The notes beneath the pieces were generated by a model that made no database searches, had not been told where the DNA came from, and was given only the letters and a program-made list of their open reading frames with translations. A DNA stretch of 64,000 bases from Streptomyces sp. 2114.4 (GTDB taxonomy: Bacteria > Actinomycetota > Actinomycetes > Streptomycetales > Streptomycetaceae): positions 1,054,001 to 1,118,000 of the forward strand of contig NZ_FYEY01000001.1 in the NCBI RefSeq assembly GCF_900187385.1, read 5' to 3'. The position numbers and the translations under genes are program-made. Of the stretch, positions 26,716-35,336 are shown piece after piece (within the stretch, counting starts at the first letter, position 1; every line of letters starts with the position of its first letter).

Positions 26716-27177
26716 GAGCCGTTCCGCCAGCCGCTCCAGGAACACCCGCTGGCCCGCCACCAGGCGCCGGTGCGCCTCGTGCGGGGTGAACCAGGCAACC
26801 CGGTCGATCTCGGGGAAGGTGCCGGTCACTCCGGATCCGCGCGGCCATTCCATGTCGAAGGTGCCCGGCACGATCCGCTCCGGGTCGAGATCGCTCTCGA
26901 CGGCCCACACCGTCACCACCTTGCCACTCGCCTGGCGGGCCTCACCCAGCAGGACACCGGGCCCGTCGGGGGGCGGCAGGCCCAACTCCTCCTCGAACTC
27001 CCGCCGGGCCGCGTCCCATGCCTCCTCCGGCGGCAGGTACTCGCCCTTGGGCACCGACCACGCCGCGGCGTCCCGCCGTTCCCACAACGGCCCGCCCATG
27101 TGCGCCAGCAGCACCTCGACGCCGCCGTCCGCGGTGCGCCGGTACAGCAGCAGCCCGGCGCTGCGCTTCCCCGCCAC
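26701..27177 (-). CDS. NUDIX hydrolase (MutT/Ap4A-type)
   Basis: 158 aa. The NUDIX box GEYLPPEEAWDAARREFEEE continues LGL, matching G-x5-E-x7-REUxEExGU. MAGKRSAGLLLYRRTADGGVEVLLAHMGGP and VPKGEY match the class that hydrolyses dinucleoside polyphosphates or similar phosphoanhydrides. It starts 5 nt after the ATP-dependent ligase stop on the same strand, so the two are likely co-transcribed; DNA ligases can form Ap4A as by-product, which offers a speculative link. The last codons are part of a tandem repeat that spans the stop. Confidence 0.9.
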   Translation of the reverse strand: MAGKRSAGLLLYRRTADGGVEVLLAHMGGPLWERRDAAAWSVPKGEYLPPEEAWDAARREFEEELGLPPPDGPGVLLGEARQASGKVVTVWAVESDLDPERIVPGTFDMEWPRGSGVTGTFPEIDRVAWFTPHEAHRRLVAGQRVFLERLAERLAGQA

Positions 27178-27182
27178 GGCGG

Positions 27183-28730
27183 CTACCCCTCCCCGCCGCC
27201 GTGCGCGGCGAGCACCGTCTCCACGGTGTCCGCCTCGGCCGCCGTCTTGTCCTCCCGGTAGCGCACCACCCGGGCGAAGCGCAGGGTCACGCCCGCCGGG
27301 TAGCGCGTGGACGTCTGCAGGCCGTCGTAGGCGATCTCGACGACGAGTTCCGGACGCACCGTCACCACATGGCCGTCGTCCGCGACGGCAAGTTCCCGCA
27401 GCCGCTCGGTCTGCCAGTCAAGGGTGGCGTCGGTGAGCCCCTTGAAGGTCTTGCCCAGCATCACGAATCCGCCGCCCGGCCCGCGCGCACCGAGGTGGAG
27501 GTTGGACAGCTTCCCGGTGCGCCGGCCGTGGCCCCACTCCGCCGCGAGCACCACCAGGTCCAGAGTGTGCACGGGCTTCACCTTCAGCCAGGCGGCGCCC
27601 CGGCGCCCCGCGCTGTAGGGGGCGTCCAACGCCTTGACCACGACGCCCTCGTGGCCCCGGCGCAGGGTCCGCGACCAGAACTCCTCGGCGGCCGCGCGGG
27701 CCGCGGCGTCGGACGGGTCGGCGACCACCTGGCGGCGCACCCGCAGGTGCTCGGGCACCAGCCGGGCCAGTTCCGCGTGCCGCTGTTCGCCGGGCAGTTC
27801 CAGCAGGTCGCGGCCGTCGACCGAGAGGAGGTCGAAGAAGACCGGGGACAGCGGCAGTGCGGCCTGCGCCGCACTGACGTCCACCCGCGAGCCGAACCGT
27901 CCCGCGACCCGCTGGAAGGGCAGCGGGCGGCCCTCGCCGTCCAGCGCGATCACCTCGCCGTCGAGGATGAAGCGGTCGGCCGGCAGCTCCCGGGCGAGGG
28001 CGGTGACCTCGGGGAGCCGGTCGGTGACCTCGTCCAGGGTGCGGGTGTGGATGCGTACGTCCGGCCCGTGCCGGTGCACCTGGACGCGGATGCCGTCCAG
28101 CTTCTCCTCGACCGCGCAGGCACCGAGCTTGTCCACCGCCTCGGCCACCGTCTTGGCGCTGTGCGCCAGCATCGGCCCCACGGGCCGCCCGACGGTGAGC
28201 CGGAACTCCGCGAGCGCCGACGGGCCCTCGGCCAGCAGCGCCCGTGCCACCTCCGGCAGGGAGCCCGCCAGCATCACGGCCCGGCGGACATCGGCCGCGG
28301 GCACCTCGGTGGCGGCGGCCAGCCCTTCGACCGCGATGGCGTCCAGCGCGCCCTGCCGCACCTCACCGGTGAGCAGACCGACCAGGAAGCGCTGTTCCTC
28401 CCGGGTCGCCGCGGCCAGCAGCTCCCGGACCAGCCGGCGCCGCTCGTCCTGCGCCCCGGCGCCCGAGACCCGCGCCAGCCCGGTCAGCGCGGTATCCACC
28501 TCGCCCACGGTCAGCGTGGCGCGTTCCGCGGCCGCCACCGGCTCGCGCAGCACGCTCCAGCCGACCCCGATCCGCCCCTGGGGCAGTCGCCCGGCCAGAT
28601 ACGGGATGACCACCGGGACGTCCTGCGGCGCGGCGGCCCGGAACAGCCCGGCCAGCAGCGCGATCTTCCGCGAACGCGCCGATGTCGCCGCGACATCGGC
28701 GGAGACCTGTGCGAGAGCGGCCAGCAGCAT
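27183..28730 (-). CDS. ATP-dependent DNA ligase
   Basis: 515 aa, the LigB-like size in actinobacteria. An N-terminal helical DNA-binding domain (about 1-195) precedes the nucleotidyltransferase core with motif I EEKLDGIRVQ (adenylated Lys), RFILDGEVIAL, FFDLLSVDG, EGVVVKALDAPY and the KxKP-type motif WLKVKPVHTLD, followed by an OB fold (about 410-510). It seals nicks using ATP, alongside the essential NAD-dependent LigA elsewhere. ATG 28730 is chosen because the domain begins there; CACCAT six nt before it might be a weak -10 of a leaderless transcript. It is followed at 5 nt by the NUDIX gene. Confidence 0.93.
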   Translation of the reverse strand: MLLAALAQVSADVAATSARSRKIALLAGLFRAAAPQDVPVVIPYLAGRLPQGRIGVGWSVLREPVAAAERATLTVGEVDTALTGLARVSGAGAQDERRRLVRELLAAATREEQRFLVGLLTGEVRQGALDAIAVEGLAAATEVPAADVRRAVMLAGSLPEVARALLAEGPSALAEFRLTVGRPVGPMLAHSAKTVAEAVDKLGACAVEEKLDGIRVQVHRHGPDVRIHTRTLDEVTDRLPEVTALARELPADRFILDGEVIALDGEGRPLPFQRVAGRFGSRVDVSAAQAALPLSPVFFDLLSVDGRDLLELPGEQRHAELARLVPEHLRVRRQVVADPSDAAARAAAEEFWSRTLRRGHEGVVVKALDAPYSAGRRGAAWLKVKPVHTLDLVVLAAEWGHGRRTGKLSNLHLGARGPGGGFVMLGKTFKGLTDATLDWQTERLRELAVADDGHVVTVRPELVVEIAYDGLQTSTRYPAGVTLRFARVVRYREDKTAAEADTVETVLAAHGGGEG

Positions 28731-28822
28731 AGGGCCATGGTGCCCCCGCGGCGCCGGGGCCGCTCCCCCGGGCGCTGCGCCGCACCGGCCGGGGCCCCGC
28801 GCCGGGTCGGGCCGGCCCCGCG

Positions 28823-30223
28823 TCAGGGGGCGAGATACGAGTGGAAGAGGTTGTCCGGGTCCCACTGCGCCTTGATCTCCTGCAGGCGGTCCCAGGTGGC
28901 GGGGGTGTACGAGCGCCGGGCCCGTGCGGCGTCGGCTTCCAGGTCCGTTTCGGCGATGTAGCGGAAACCGTCGCCCTGCGGGTCAGCCGCGGCCATCGCC
29001 TCGCACAGCCAGCGCACCTGGGCCTCGTCCTCGGCCGGGTCCTCCCAGATCGCGTAGCAGACGAGGTAGGACTCGCCGAGCGGGGAGAAGGCCATGTTCC
29101 GCAGCAGAGCGGGGTGCTCGGAGACCGGCAGCACCGGGGAGAGCACCAGGGACTTCCCGGAGGGGGCGTCGGCCACCGCATCGGCGATACGGGTCAGCTG
29201 GGTGGCGTAGCTCTCCGGTGACCACAGGGTGTCCGCCGCGTACCGGTGGGCCGGCGGCCAGGCGGACATCGCGCCCTCGTGGAGCGCGGCGAACGAGGTC
29301 GGTGCGGCCGGCTGCCGGCCCGTGGCGAGCTCGCCGAAGGGGCAGCCGGCGAACGGCTCCAGCGCCTGCAGGGCCTCGCTGTGTGCCGTGGCGAAGGCGG
29401 TCGCGGCGACCGTGATCCGGGGCCCGGCCGGCGCCGTGCCGGCCCGCGGACCGGAGGGCATCAGGACGAAGGCCGTCTCGACGTACGGCGGGAGCCCGCG
29501 CGCGGTCCGCTCCGCCCACCGGGCCACCCGGGCGACCTCGGTCAGCGGGAAGGTCAGGGAGGTCGTCATGATCGAGGCGGGGTGGGGGTGCAGGGCGAGG
29601 CGGAAGCGGGTGACGACCGCACAGAATCCGGGCCCGGCGCCCCGCGCGGCCCAGAAGAGGTCGGGGTTCTCGGTATCGCTGCAGGTGACCGTCCGGCCGT
29701 CGGCGGTGACGGCCCGGATCTCCAGAACGTCGGCGCAGGACGCGCCCCAGGCCCGGGAGTTCCAGCCCAGGCCGCCGCTGAGCAGGAACCCGCCGACCGC
29801 CACGGTGGGGCAGTGGCCGACGGGGAACGCCAGATCTCGTGGGGCGAGGGCCGCGACGAGTTCCCGGCCGGTGGCGGCGGGCCCCACCGTGGCCGTCGCC
29901 GGGGCGTCGCCGGCCGCGGGCGCGATATGGCACTCCCGGAGCGCGGAGAGATCGAGCAGCAGCCCGCGGTCGCGCAGCGGCGAGCCGGACCAGTTGTGCC
30001 CGCCGGAGTACATCGAGATCCGCAGTCCCCGGGTGCGGGCGTAGGTGACGGCGTGTGCCACGTCCGCTTCCGTGGCGGCGCGCACGATGACCTCGGGGAA
30101 CCGCTCGGGCCGGCGCTCGTTCCACACGGCGGCGGACCGGGCGGCTTCGTAGCCGGCCTCGCCCCGTGTCACCGGTGTGCCCGGGAAATCCTCCTCCGCC
30201 GCTGCCGGCTCCCGTGGGCACAT
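28823..30223 (-). CDS. bicovalent-flavin FAD-dependent oxidoreductase (BBE-like)
   Basis: 466 aa, berberine-bridge-enzyme/PCMH family. YSGGHNWSGS (about residue 75) carries the His and FPVGHCPTVAVGGFLLSGG (about 135-150) the Cys that bind FAD through two bonds; the C-terminus has YTPATWDRLQEIKAQWDPDN LF, the BBE motif. These enzymes oxidise alcohols, sugars or natural products with O2. No signal peptide is seen. The start is 10 nt after the ABM/membrane gene, so the two form an operon; a monooxygenase-like partner suggests processing of one substrate, but this is inference. Confidence 0.9.
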   Translation of the reverse strand: MCPREPAAAEEDFPGTPVTRGEAGYEAARSAAVWNERRPERFPEVIVRAATEADVAHAVTYARTRGLRISMYSGGHNWSGSPLRDRGLLLDLSALRECHIAPAAGDAPATATVGPAATGRELVAALAPRDLAFPVGHCPTVAVGGFLLSGGLGWNSRAWGASCADVLEIRAVTADGRTVTCSDTENPDLFWAARGAGPGFCAVVTRFRLALHPHPASIMTTSLTFPLTEVARVARWAERTARGLPPYVETAFVLMPSGPRAGTAPAGPRITVAATAFATAHSEALQALEPFAGCPFGELATGRQPAAPTSFAALHEGAMSAWPPAHRYAADTLWSPESYATQLTRIADAVADAPSGKSLVLSPVLPVSEHPALLRNMAFSPLGESYLVCYAIWEDPAEDEAQVRWLCEAMAAADPQGDGFRYIAETDLEADAARARRSYTPATWDRLQEIKAQWDPDNLFHSYLAP

Positions 30224-30233
30224 CGTGGCCTCC

Positions 30234-31214
30234 TCACCAGATCTGTTGGGTGATCAGTCCGAAGACACCGATGGAGACCAGGTAGCCGAGCAGCATCAGC
30301 GCCACACCCAGCACCTGTTCCTTGCGGCCGACGGCCCGGGAGGGCACCAGCCAGAAGGCGAACGCCCGGTTGACGAGCGGCATCAGCAGCCAGGTCAGCG
30401 CGCTGACGCTCAGGACGTTGGACAGGAACAGGCCGATGTACTCACGGATGGTGAGCTTCTCCAGCCCCACTCCCACGGTCAGGTTGAGCACCATCACCGT
30501 CGGATAGAGCGCCAGGACGACGGACATCGCCTGTTTCCAGTCGGGCGGCGCACCGCCCCTGCGGTCGAACTGGAACCACCCGCTGAACGCCGAACCGACC
30601 TTGCGCACGTCGTACGAGGTGAAGTATTTGCTCCCCTCCGCGAGGAGTTTCGTGCGCACCTCGGAGTGGAGCCAGTCGTCGAGGTGTGCGCGGGAGTCGA
30701 ACCGGAAGACGACGACCCAGTGGTCCTGTACGCCCTCCACGGGTTTGAACAGTTCGGATCCCATGAAGCCCGGCGCCTTCTCCTGCGCCATGAGGGTCTT
30801 CTCCTGCCAGCGCAGGAACTGCTGCTCCTGTCCCGATTTGACCTCGTGGGAGATGACGGCCGTGACCACGTCGGTAGCCGGCCGTGCGGGACTGCCGCCC
30901 CGCAGCACCTCCTGCGCCGGAGGGCCTTGGAAGAGTCCGCTCGCCTCGTCGAGCAGTTCCCGGCGCCGCCCCGACTCCAGCCACGCGGTCAGACAGTCCA
31001 TTCCGGAAAAGCGAAATACGGCCACCCATTCGTTTTCTTCGCCGGCGCCGGGAGGATACACCTCGGCATCCACGAAACCCTCGAATTCACGGGCGGCCTG
31101 ATTCGCTCTGTCCTGCCAACGCCGGTACTCCTCGGTGCGGCCTTCGCGCACCTTCTGCGAGGTCACTACGGTGGCGATGTCTGCCGCGGAATCACGGCTT
31201 GCACGGGAACTCAC
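30234..31214 (-). CDS. membrane-anchored double ABM-domain protein
   Basis: 326 aa. Two antibiotic-biosynthesis-monooxygenase-like (dimeric alpha-beta barrel) repeats, residues about 14-100 (VVTSQKVREGRTEEYRRWQD, ENEWVAVFRF) and 118-205 (VISHEVKSGQEQQFLRWQEK, QDHWVVVFRF), are followed by three membrane helices (MSVVLALYPTVMVLNLTVG, LFLSNVLSVSALTWLLMPL, VALMLLGYLVSIGVFGLI). The fold often acts as cofactor-free monooxygenase or small-molecule sensor. It is the first gene of a two-gene operon with the BBE oxidoreductase and divergent from a deaminase gene, with a dyad in the shared upstream region. Confidence 0.86.
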   Translation of the reverse strand: MSSRASRDSAADIATVVTSQKVREGRTEEYRRWQDRANQAAREFEGFVDAEVYPPGAGEENEWVAVFRFSGMDCLTAWLESGRRRELLDEASGLFQGPPAQEVLRGGSPARPATDVVTAVISHEVKSGQEQQFLRWQEKTLMAQEKAPGFMGSELFKPVEGVQDHWVVVFRFDSRAHLDDWLHSEVRTKLLAEGSKYFTSYDVRKVGSAFSGWFQFDRRGGAPPDWKQAMSVVLALYPTVMVLNLTVGVGLEKLTIREYIGLFLSNVLSVSALTWLLMPLVNRAFAFWLVPSRAVGRKEQVLGVALMLLGYLVSIGVFGLITQQIW

Positions 31215-31246
31215 CTTGAGTAGCCTAGTACAGAAGAGATTTACAC

Positions 31247-31266
31247 GGCAAATGGGGCATTTTGCC
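31247..31266. promoter_or_regulatory. imperfect dyad between divergent genes
   Basis: GGCAAATG (31247-31254) and CATTTTGCC (31258-31266) form an 8-bp inverted repeat with one bulged base. It lies in the 74-nt space between the ABM operon and the deaminase, 22 nt before the latter's start, and is AT-rich compared with its surroundings. It could be an operator shared by both directions. Confidence 0.45.
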
Positions 31267-31288
31267 TAACCGTTCCACAGAGGAATCG

Positions 31289-31876
31289 ATGCCGATCGGA
31301 GACTCCGTAATGGAACACAAAGAACTTCTCGCAGAGGCTGTACGGCTCGCCACGGAATCCGTGGAGAACGGCTGGGGCGGCCCGTTCGGTGCGGTGCTCA
31401 CGCGGGACGGGAACATCGTCGCCCGCGGACAGAACCGCGTGCTGCTGACCGGCGACCCCACCGCGCACGCCGAGATGGAAACCATCCGGAAAGCCATACA
31501 GATCCTCAACCCGGAAGCTCCGAGCATCGCCGTGGAGCATCAGAACGAGAGCACGCTGGAGTACGTTCCGCGGCCGCCCGGGTCACCGGACCCGGTCCCG
31601 GAACGGGCCCGGATGCTCCAGGGCACCTCGATCTACATCAGCGGCGCGCCCTGCCCCATGTGCATGAGCGCCATCTACTGGTCGCGGATCGACGCCGTCT
31701 ACTACAGCTGCGATCTCGAGGACACCGCGAAGATCGGCTTCGACGACTCGTTCCAGTACGAGGACTTCAAGAGGCCGCTCGACGAGCGCCGGATCAAGAT
31801 CGAGCAGATCTACCCCGAGATGGGCGCCGAGTCGTACGCGACCTGGATGAACCGGGCGGACAAGCACCCGTACTGA
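31289..31876 (+). CDS. CMP/dCMP-type zinc deaminase (guanine deaminase-like)
   Basis: 195 aa. Zinc and proton-shuttle motifs are complete: TAHAEMETIRKA (His, Glu) and GAPCPMCMSAIYWS (two Cys). GGPFGAVLTRDGNIVARGQN matches the guanine/cytosine deaminase branch rather than TadA. About 45 residues between the motifs (PEAPSIAVEHQNESTLEYVP onwards) form a longer insert than in most guanine deaminases. ATG 31289 follows AGAGGAA; nine extra in-frame codons upstream are rejected. It may act on guanine or a modified base. It is divergent from the ABM/BBE operon and converges on a lipoprotein gene with two terminators between. Confidence 0.87.
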   Translation: MPIGDSVMEHKELLAEAVRLATESVENGWGGPFGAVLTRDGNIVARGQNRVLLTGDPTAHAEMETIRKAIQILNPEAPSIAVEHQNESTLEYVPRPPGSPDPVPERARMLQGTSIYISGAPCPMCMSAIYWSRIDAVYYSCDLEDTAKIGFDDSFQYEDFKRPLDERRIKIEQIYPEMGAESYATWMNRADKHPY

Positions 31877-31923
31877 CGGAGGATCACCGGCCGGCACCGC
31901 ACCGGCGGAACACGGCACGGCCT

Positions 31924-31958
31924 GTGGCGGCCGCCCGGAGTACCGGGGCGGCCGCCAC
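31924..31958. terminator. 13-bp perfect hairpin, first of two
   Basis: GTGGCGGCCGCCC (31924-31936) pairs with 31946-31958 around a 9-nt loop, after the deaminase and before the convergent lipoprotein end. Confidence 0.75.
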
Positions 31959-31970
31959 TTCGCGGGTCGC

Positions 31971-32007
31971 GACCCGGGCCGGGCGTGCGCGGCGCCCGGC
32001 CCGGGTC
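31971..32007. terminator. 15-bp perfect hairpin, second of two
   Basis: GACCCGGGCCGGGCG (31971-31985) pairs with 31993-32007 around a 7-nt loop. Together with the preceding hairpin it insulates the convergent genes. Confidence 0.75.
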
Positions 32008-32062
32008 ACGCCCGGTACTCGTACACGGGCCCGCCGGCAGAGCGCGCAGCGGGCCGGCCGGC

Positions 32063-33160
32063 TCACTCGTACATCACGTACTCCGGCTGCGGCCGCAGCG
32101 CCAGCACCTCCTTCGGCGTCATCAGGCGGCTGCCCTTCGCGTCCTCCTCGTAGAACAGCTTGAAACCGGTGTGGAGGCCGTCGGGCAGATCCCTGACCAG
32201 TTGGTGCCAGGTCCCGCGCTTCAGGCCCGGTGAGCCGATGCCGTCGGCGCTCTTGATGAGCGCCACGCCTGGCTGGGGGCGCAGGGCGGACTGGTCGCCC
32301 ACGACGGACGTGGCGACCTGATGGAAGACCAGCGGCTTCTCCGGCAGGTCGTGCTCCCGCACCAGCCCGGACAGATAGCGGGCCACCTCGGTCAGCTCAT
32401 GGCCGTCGGTGTGCCCGTAGGCGTCCCCCGGCACCTCACCGGAGCTCATCTCCCACTCCGGGTCGAGCGCGATCCCCACATCGGGGTGGACGAGCCAGTC
32501 GCGCAGCGCCTTGACCTCGCCGAGCACCGAGGCACGGCCCGGCTGGATGTTCAGCAGCAGCAGCGCCCGCCGGTTGCGTGCCAGGCGGTGGAAGCGGCGG
32601 ATGGTGGCCGCGGGCGTACGGGAGCGGTAGGCGCCGTCCGGGCCGGCCGTGGCGTTGGCCACCGTCGCCAGAAGTTCGAGCACGGGCAGTGGTTCGCGCC
32701 CCGCGGCGTACTTGTGCGCCACCTTCTCCGCCTGGGCGGCCCGCTGCTCCGGGTCACCGGTGCCCAGCCGGCCGAGCGCCGCCGCCCCGGGCAGGCCACA
32801 GAACCCGACCAGCCGGTAGCGCGGGAACAACTCCCGTCCACCACGGGGAAGTTCGGCGCGGCGCCGTTTCGTCGGGCGGGCCGACGGGGGCGCCGTCGCG
32901 GAACCGGACGGGCCCGGGGTGCCGGAACCGGCGGACGGGGAGGCCGGCGAGCCGCCGGGGGGCGACGCCTTCGGCGCGGAGTCCGCACGGGAGGAAGACT
33001 GCCCGCATGCCGTGAGCAGCCCCAGCCCCGCCGCTGCCGTGGCCGCGAGCAGGTGACGCCGGCTCGCATCCGGCGCTGGAGAGGGCATTGCGGGGCGGTG
33101 GCCGGCCACCCCTGCCCCGCGTATCCCGGCATCCTCTCGCCCTGACACCTCGTCCGCCAC
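32063..33160 (-). CDS. Tat/lipobox-exported protein of unknown function
   Basis: 365 aa from GTG 33160. A twin-arginine region DASRRHLLAATAAAGLGLLT leads into a lipobox (LLTACG), then a Ser/Pro/Gly linker of about 45 residues. The mature domain has FPRYRLVGFCGLPGAAALG, VLELLATVANATAG, RRALLLLNIQPGRASVLGE, WLVHPDVGIALDPEWEM and YLSGLVREHDLPEKPLVFHQ. Alternating strands and helices with Asp-x-Glu at DPEWEM suggest a TIM-barrel hydrolase, but no family is claimed. GTG 33160 has ACGGAGGCA; ATG 33088 starts closer to the RR motif but has no ribosome site. Confidence 0.8.
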   Translation of the reverse strand: MADEVSGREDAGIRGAGVAGHRPAMPSPAPDASRRHLLAATAAAGLGLLTACGQSSSRADSAPKASPPGGSPASPSAGSGTPGPSGSATAPPSARPTKRRRAELPRGGRELFPRYRLVGFCGLPGAAALGRLGTGDPEQRAAQAEKVAHKYAAGREPLPVLELLATVANATAGPDGAYRSRTPAATIRRFHRLARNRRALLLLNIQPGRASVLGEVKALRDWLVHPDVGIALDPEWEMSSGEVPGDAYGHTDGHELTEVARYLSGLVREHDLPEKPLVFHQVATSVVGDQSALRPQPGVALIKSADGIGSPGLKRGTWHQLVRDLPDGLHTGFKLFYEEDAKGSRLMTPKEVLALRPQPEYVMYE

Positions 33161-33625
33161 ACTGCCTCCGTCCCCCGGCGCCCGGTCGAAGACCCGGCAC
33201 CGGCTGTCCTTCGGACCGGTCCTGTCCGTCGTTCCTGTCCGTCCGGCCCTGTGGACCGGCCCCTTCCGACCGGTCCTGTCCGTGCAGTGCGCATCTCCAG
33301 ACCACTCGCGGCAAAACCCGCAGGGGAAACGATCAAGCCACGTCACACCGGCCGTCCGGTCCGTTCACCTGCGCTTCACCGCGTCGCGGCGGCGGCGCTA
33401 CGGGACACATGGCGCGGAGGCCGGGACCCTGGCCGGGCACCGCTTACCCTGCCGGAGCCCGCCGTCCCGGCCGGAGCGGTGGAACCTGCCGGAGGCGTTG
33501 GAACCTGTCGGAGGCATTGGACCCGGCCGGAGGCGTTGGACCCGGCCGGAGGCGTGGGACCCTGCGGGCCCGACGCGGCCCCGCCGGACGCCGCCGTGGC
33601 AGTCCGGGCCGCGTAGCGTGAGGAC
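33161..33625. other. 465-nt divergent intergenic region with repeats
   Basis: No gene is supported. From 33210 to 33285 a CCGGTCCTGTCCGT-like motif occurs about three times. From 33462 to 33556 there is a 19-bp minisatellite (separate entry). The downstream gene is reached through a probable leaderless promoter (TAGCGT 33614-33619). Confidence 0.6.
33462..33556. repeat. 19-bp minisatellite, about five copies
   Basis: Copies at 33481, 33500, 33519 and 33538 follow GGAmCCkGyCGGAGGCrTk with one to four differences; a more diverged copy lies at 33462 and a partial one after 33556. Copies three and four are nearly identical, indicating recent duplication. Nineteen is not a multiple of three, which argues against coding. 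Confidence 0.85.
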
Positions 33626-34465
33626 GTGATCAGGCCCCAACGCCTCGAAGCCCTGGACCACTCCCCCGAAGCCGTCCGCCGCCTCACCCCCGTCCACCAC
33701 CTCTGGTACGCCGCATACGGCTCCAACATGCACGCCGAGCGGCTGGCCTGCTATCTGGCCGGCGGGCAACCCCCTGGCGGGCTGCGCACCCACCCGGGCT
33801 GCCGGGACCCCCGCCCGCCCGCGCGCACGGCACCGGTCCTGCTGCCCGGTCTGCTGTACTTCGCCACGGAATCGCAGCTGTGGACCGGCGGCAGAGCCTT
33901 CTACGACCCCGGCCCTGGCGCCGGCCCCGAGCCCGAACCCGACCCGGGCCCGGACGTGGACGTGGACGTGGACCTGGATCGCGCACCTGGCGAAGGCGCA
34001 GCCGGCCGGCAGTCCGGTGGACCAACCGGCCGGGGACCCGGTGACGCAGCCGGCCGATTGCGCCCCGGTTACGCCGAACTGCCCGCCCAGAGCTATTTTC
34101 TGACACTCTCTCAGTTCTCCGATATCGCCGCTCAGGAGATGTACCGGGAGCCCGGCCGGGATCTCGACCTGACGGAAGTCCTGACCCGCGGCCGGGCGCG
34201 GACGGGACCCGGCCGGTACGAAACCCTGGTGTGTGCCGGGCTGCTGGACGGTTACCCGGTGCTGACCTTCACCTCCCCGTGGAGCAGCCAGGACATCGCC
34301 CTGAACCCGCCCTCGGCGGCCTACCTGCGGCACATCGCGGCCGGGATCGTCGCCTCCCACGGATGGAGCGCGCACCGGACCGCCGAGTACCTTGCCGGTT
34401 GCCCGGGAGCCGAGGGGCACTGGACGGCCGCGGAGATCGCGGCGCTGCTCGGCGACCCGCGGTGA
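33626..34465 (+). CDS. gamma-glutamylcyclotransferase-like protein with a low-complexity insert
   Basis: 279 aa. HLWYAAYGSNMHAERLACYL near residue 25 is the gamma-glutamylcyclotransferase-like glycine loop; PVLLPGLLYFATESQLWTGG and YFLTLSQFSDIAAQEMYREP are conserved in the Streptomyces family, which databases often call 'histone deacetylase' without catalytic support. Residues about 92-155 are an unusual Pro/Gly/Asp insert (PGAGPEPEPDPGPDVDVDVD) between two conserved blocks. TAGCGT ends 6 nt before GTG 33626, so the mRNA is probably leaderless. The true substrate is unknown. Confidence 0.8.
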   Translation: MIRPQRLEALDHSPEAVRRLTPVHHLWYAAYGSNMHAERLACYLAGGQPPGGLRTHPGCRDPRPPARTAPVLLPGLLYFATESQLWTGGRAFYDPGPGAGPEPEPDPGPDVDVDVDLDRAPGEGAAGRQSGGPTGRGPGDAAGRLRPGYAELPAQSYFLTLSQFSDIAAQEMYREPGRDLDLTEVLTRGRARTGPGRYETLVCAGLLDGYPVLTFTSPWSSQDIALNPPSAAYLRHIAAGIVASHGWSAHRTAEYLAGCPGAEGHWTAAEIAALLGDPR

Positions 34466-34638
34466 CGACGGCGCACGCCCTCCCGGCGCGCCCGGCGCAG
34501 CGCACACCCGCCACCACCGCGCCCGCCCCGGCACACTGGTCCCCCCGGCCGCTGGACCCCGGTGGACCCCGGGTGGCCCCCGGTACCCCCTGGTGAACTC
34601 CGGCGGCCCCGGCCCCGAGGACTTCAGCGAGGACCGTG

Positions 34639-35223
34639 ATGAGAAAGATCATCTTGTCGATGTCGGTATCCCTTGACGGCTTCATCGAGGGACCGGACCG
34701 CCAGATCGACTGGCATCAGGTCGACGACGAGCTCCACCGGCACCTCAACGAGCAGCTGCGGCAGATGGGCGCCTTCATGAGCGGCCGGGTCACCCATCAG
34801 CTCATGGCGGAGTTCTGGCCGACCGCGGACGCCGATCCCTCACTTACCGGGCCCATGGCCGAATTTGCCGGGATCTGGCGGGACACACCCAAGATCGTGT
34901 TCTCCCGGACCCTGGAACGGGCCGACTGGAACACCACCATCATGCGCGAGGTCGTCCCCGAGGAGATCAAGGCGCTCAAGGCGCAGCCGGGCGGCGACCT
35001 GGTGCTCAGTGGCGCCGATCTCGCCGCGGCGTTCATGGCGCACGACCTGATCGACGAATACCACGTCTACGTCCATCCGGTCCTCATCGGCCGGGGCAAG
35101 CCCCTTTTCCGGACCGCGGAGACCATGACCTTGACCTTTCTGCGGCTCGCCGGGACCCGGTCCTTCGGCAACGGCGTCGTCCTCCTCCACTACCGGCGCG
35201 CCGAGGACCCGGCCACGGGATGA
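34639..35223 (+). CDS. dihydrofolate reductase/RibD C-terminal family protein
   Basis: 194 aa. MRKIILSMSVSLDGFIEGPD is the RibD_C/YwjB-type start, followed by GAFMSGRVTHQLMAEFWP, PKIVFSRTLERADWNTTI, GGDLVLSGADLAAAFMAHDL and YHVYVHPVLIGRGKPLF. These are NADPH-binding reductase-fold proteins of mostly unknown substrate. A GTG sits directly before the ATG (34636), and GCGAGGAC lies upstream of both. It is monocistronic and converges with the HAD gene, with a CACCGGTCC-rich spacer containing short ACCGGTCC repeats (35240-35275). Confidence 0.88.
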   Translation: MRKIILSMSVSLDGFIEGPDRQIDWHQVDDELHRHLNEQLRQMGAFMSGRVTHQLMAEFWPTADADPSLTGPMAEFAGIWRDTPKIVFSRTLERADWNTTIMREVVPEEIKALKAQPGGDLVLSGADLAAAFMAHDLIDEYHVYVHPVLIGRGKPLFRTAETMTLTFLRLAGTRSFGNGVVLLHYRRAEDPATG

Positions 35224-35336
35224 CCGCCCGTGACCGCGCCGGTCCACCGGTCCACCGGTCCACCGGTTCACCGGCCCGACCCGCCAGGCGAGCGCACCGT
35301 CACGGCACGCGCCACACCCACACCACCCCCGCACCG

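Noticed and set aside
27018..28961. Long plus-strand frames opposite the DNA ligase
   Set aside because: Antisense shadows of a gene with full ligase motifs I to V.
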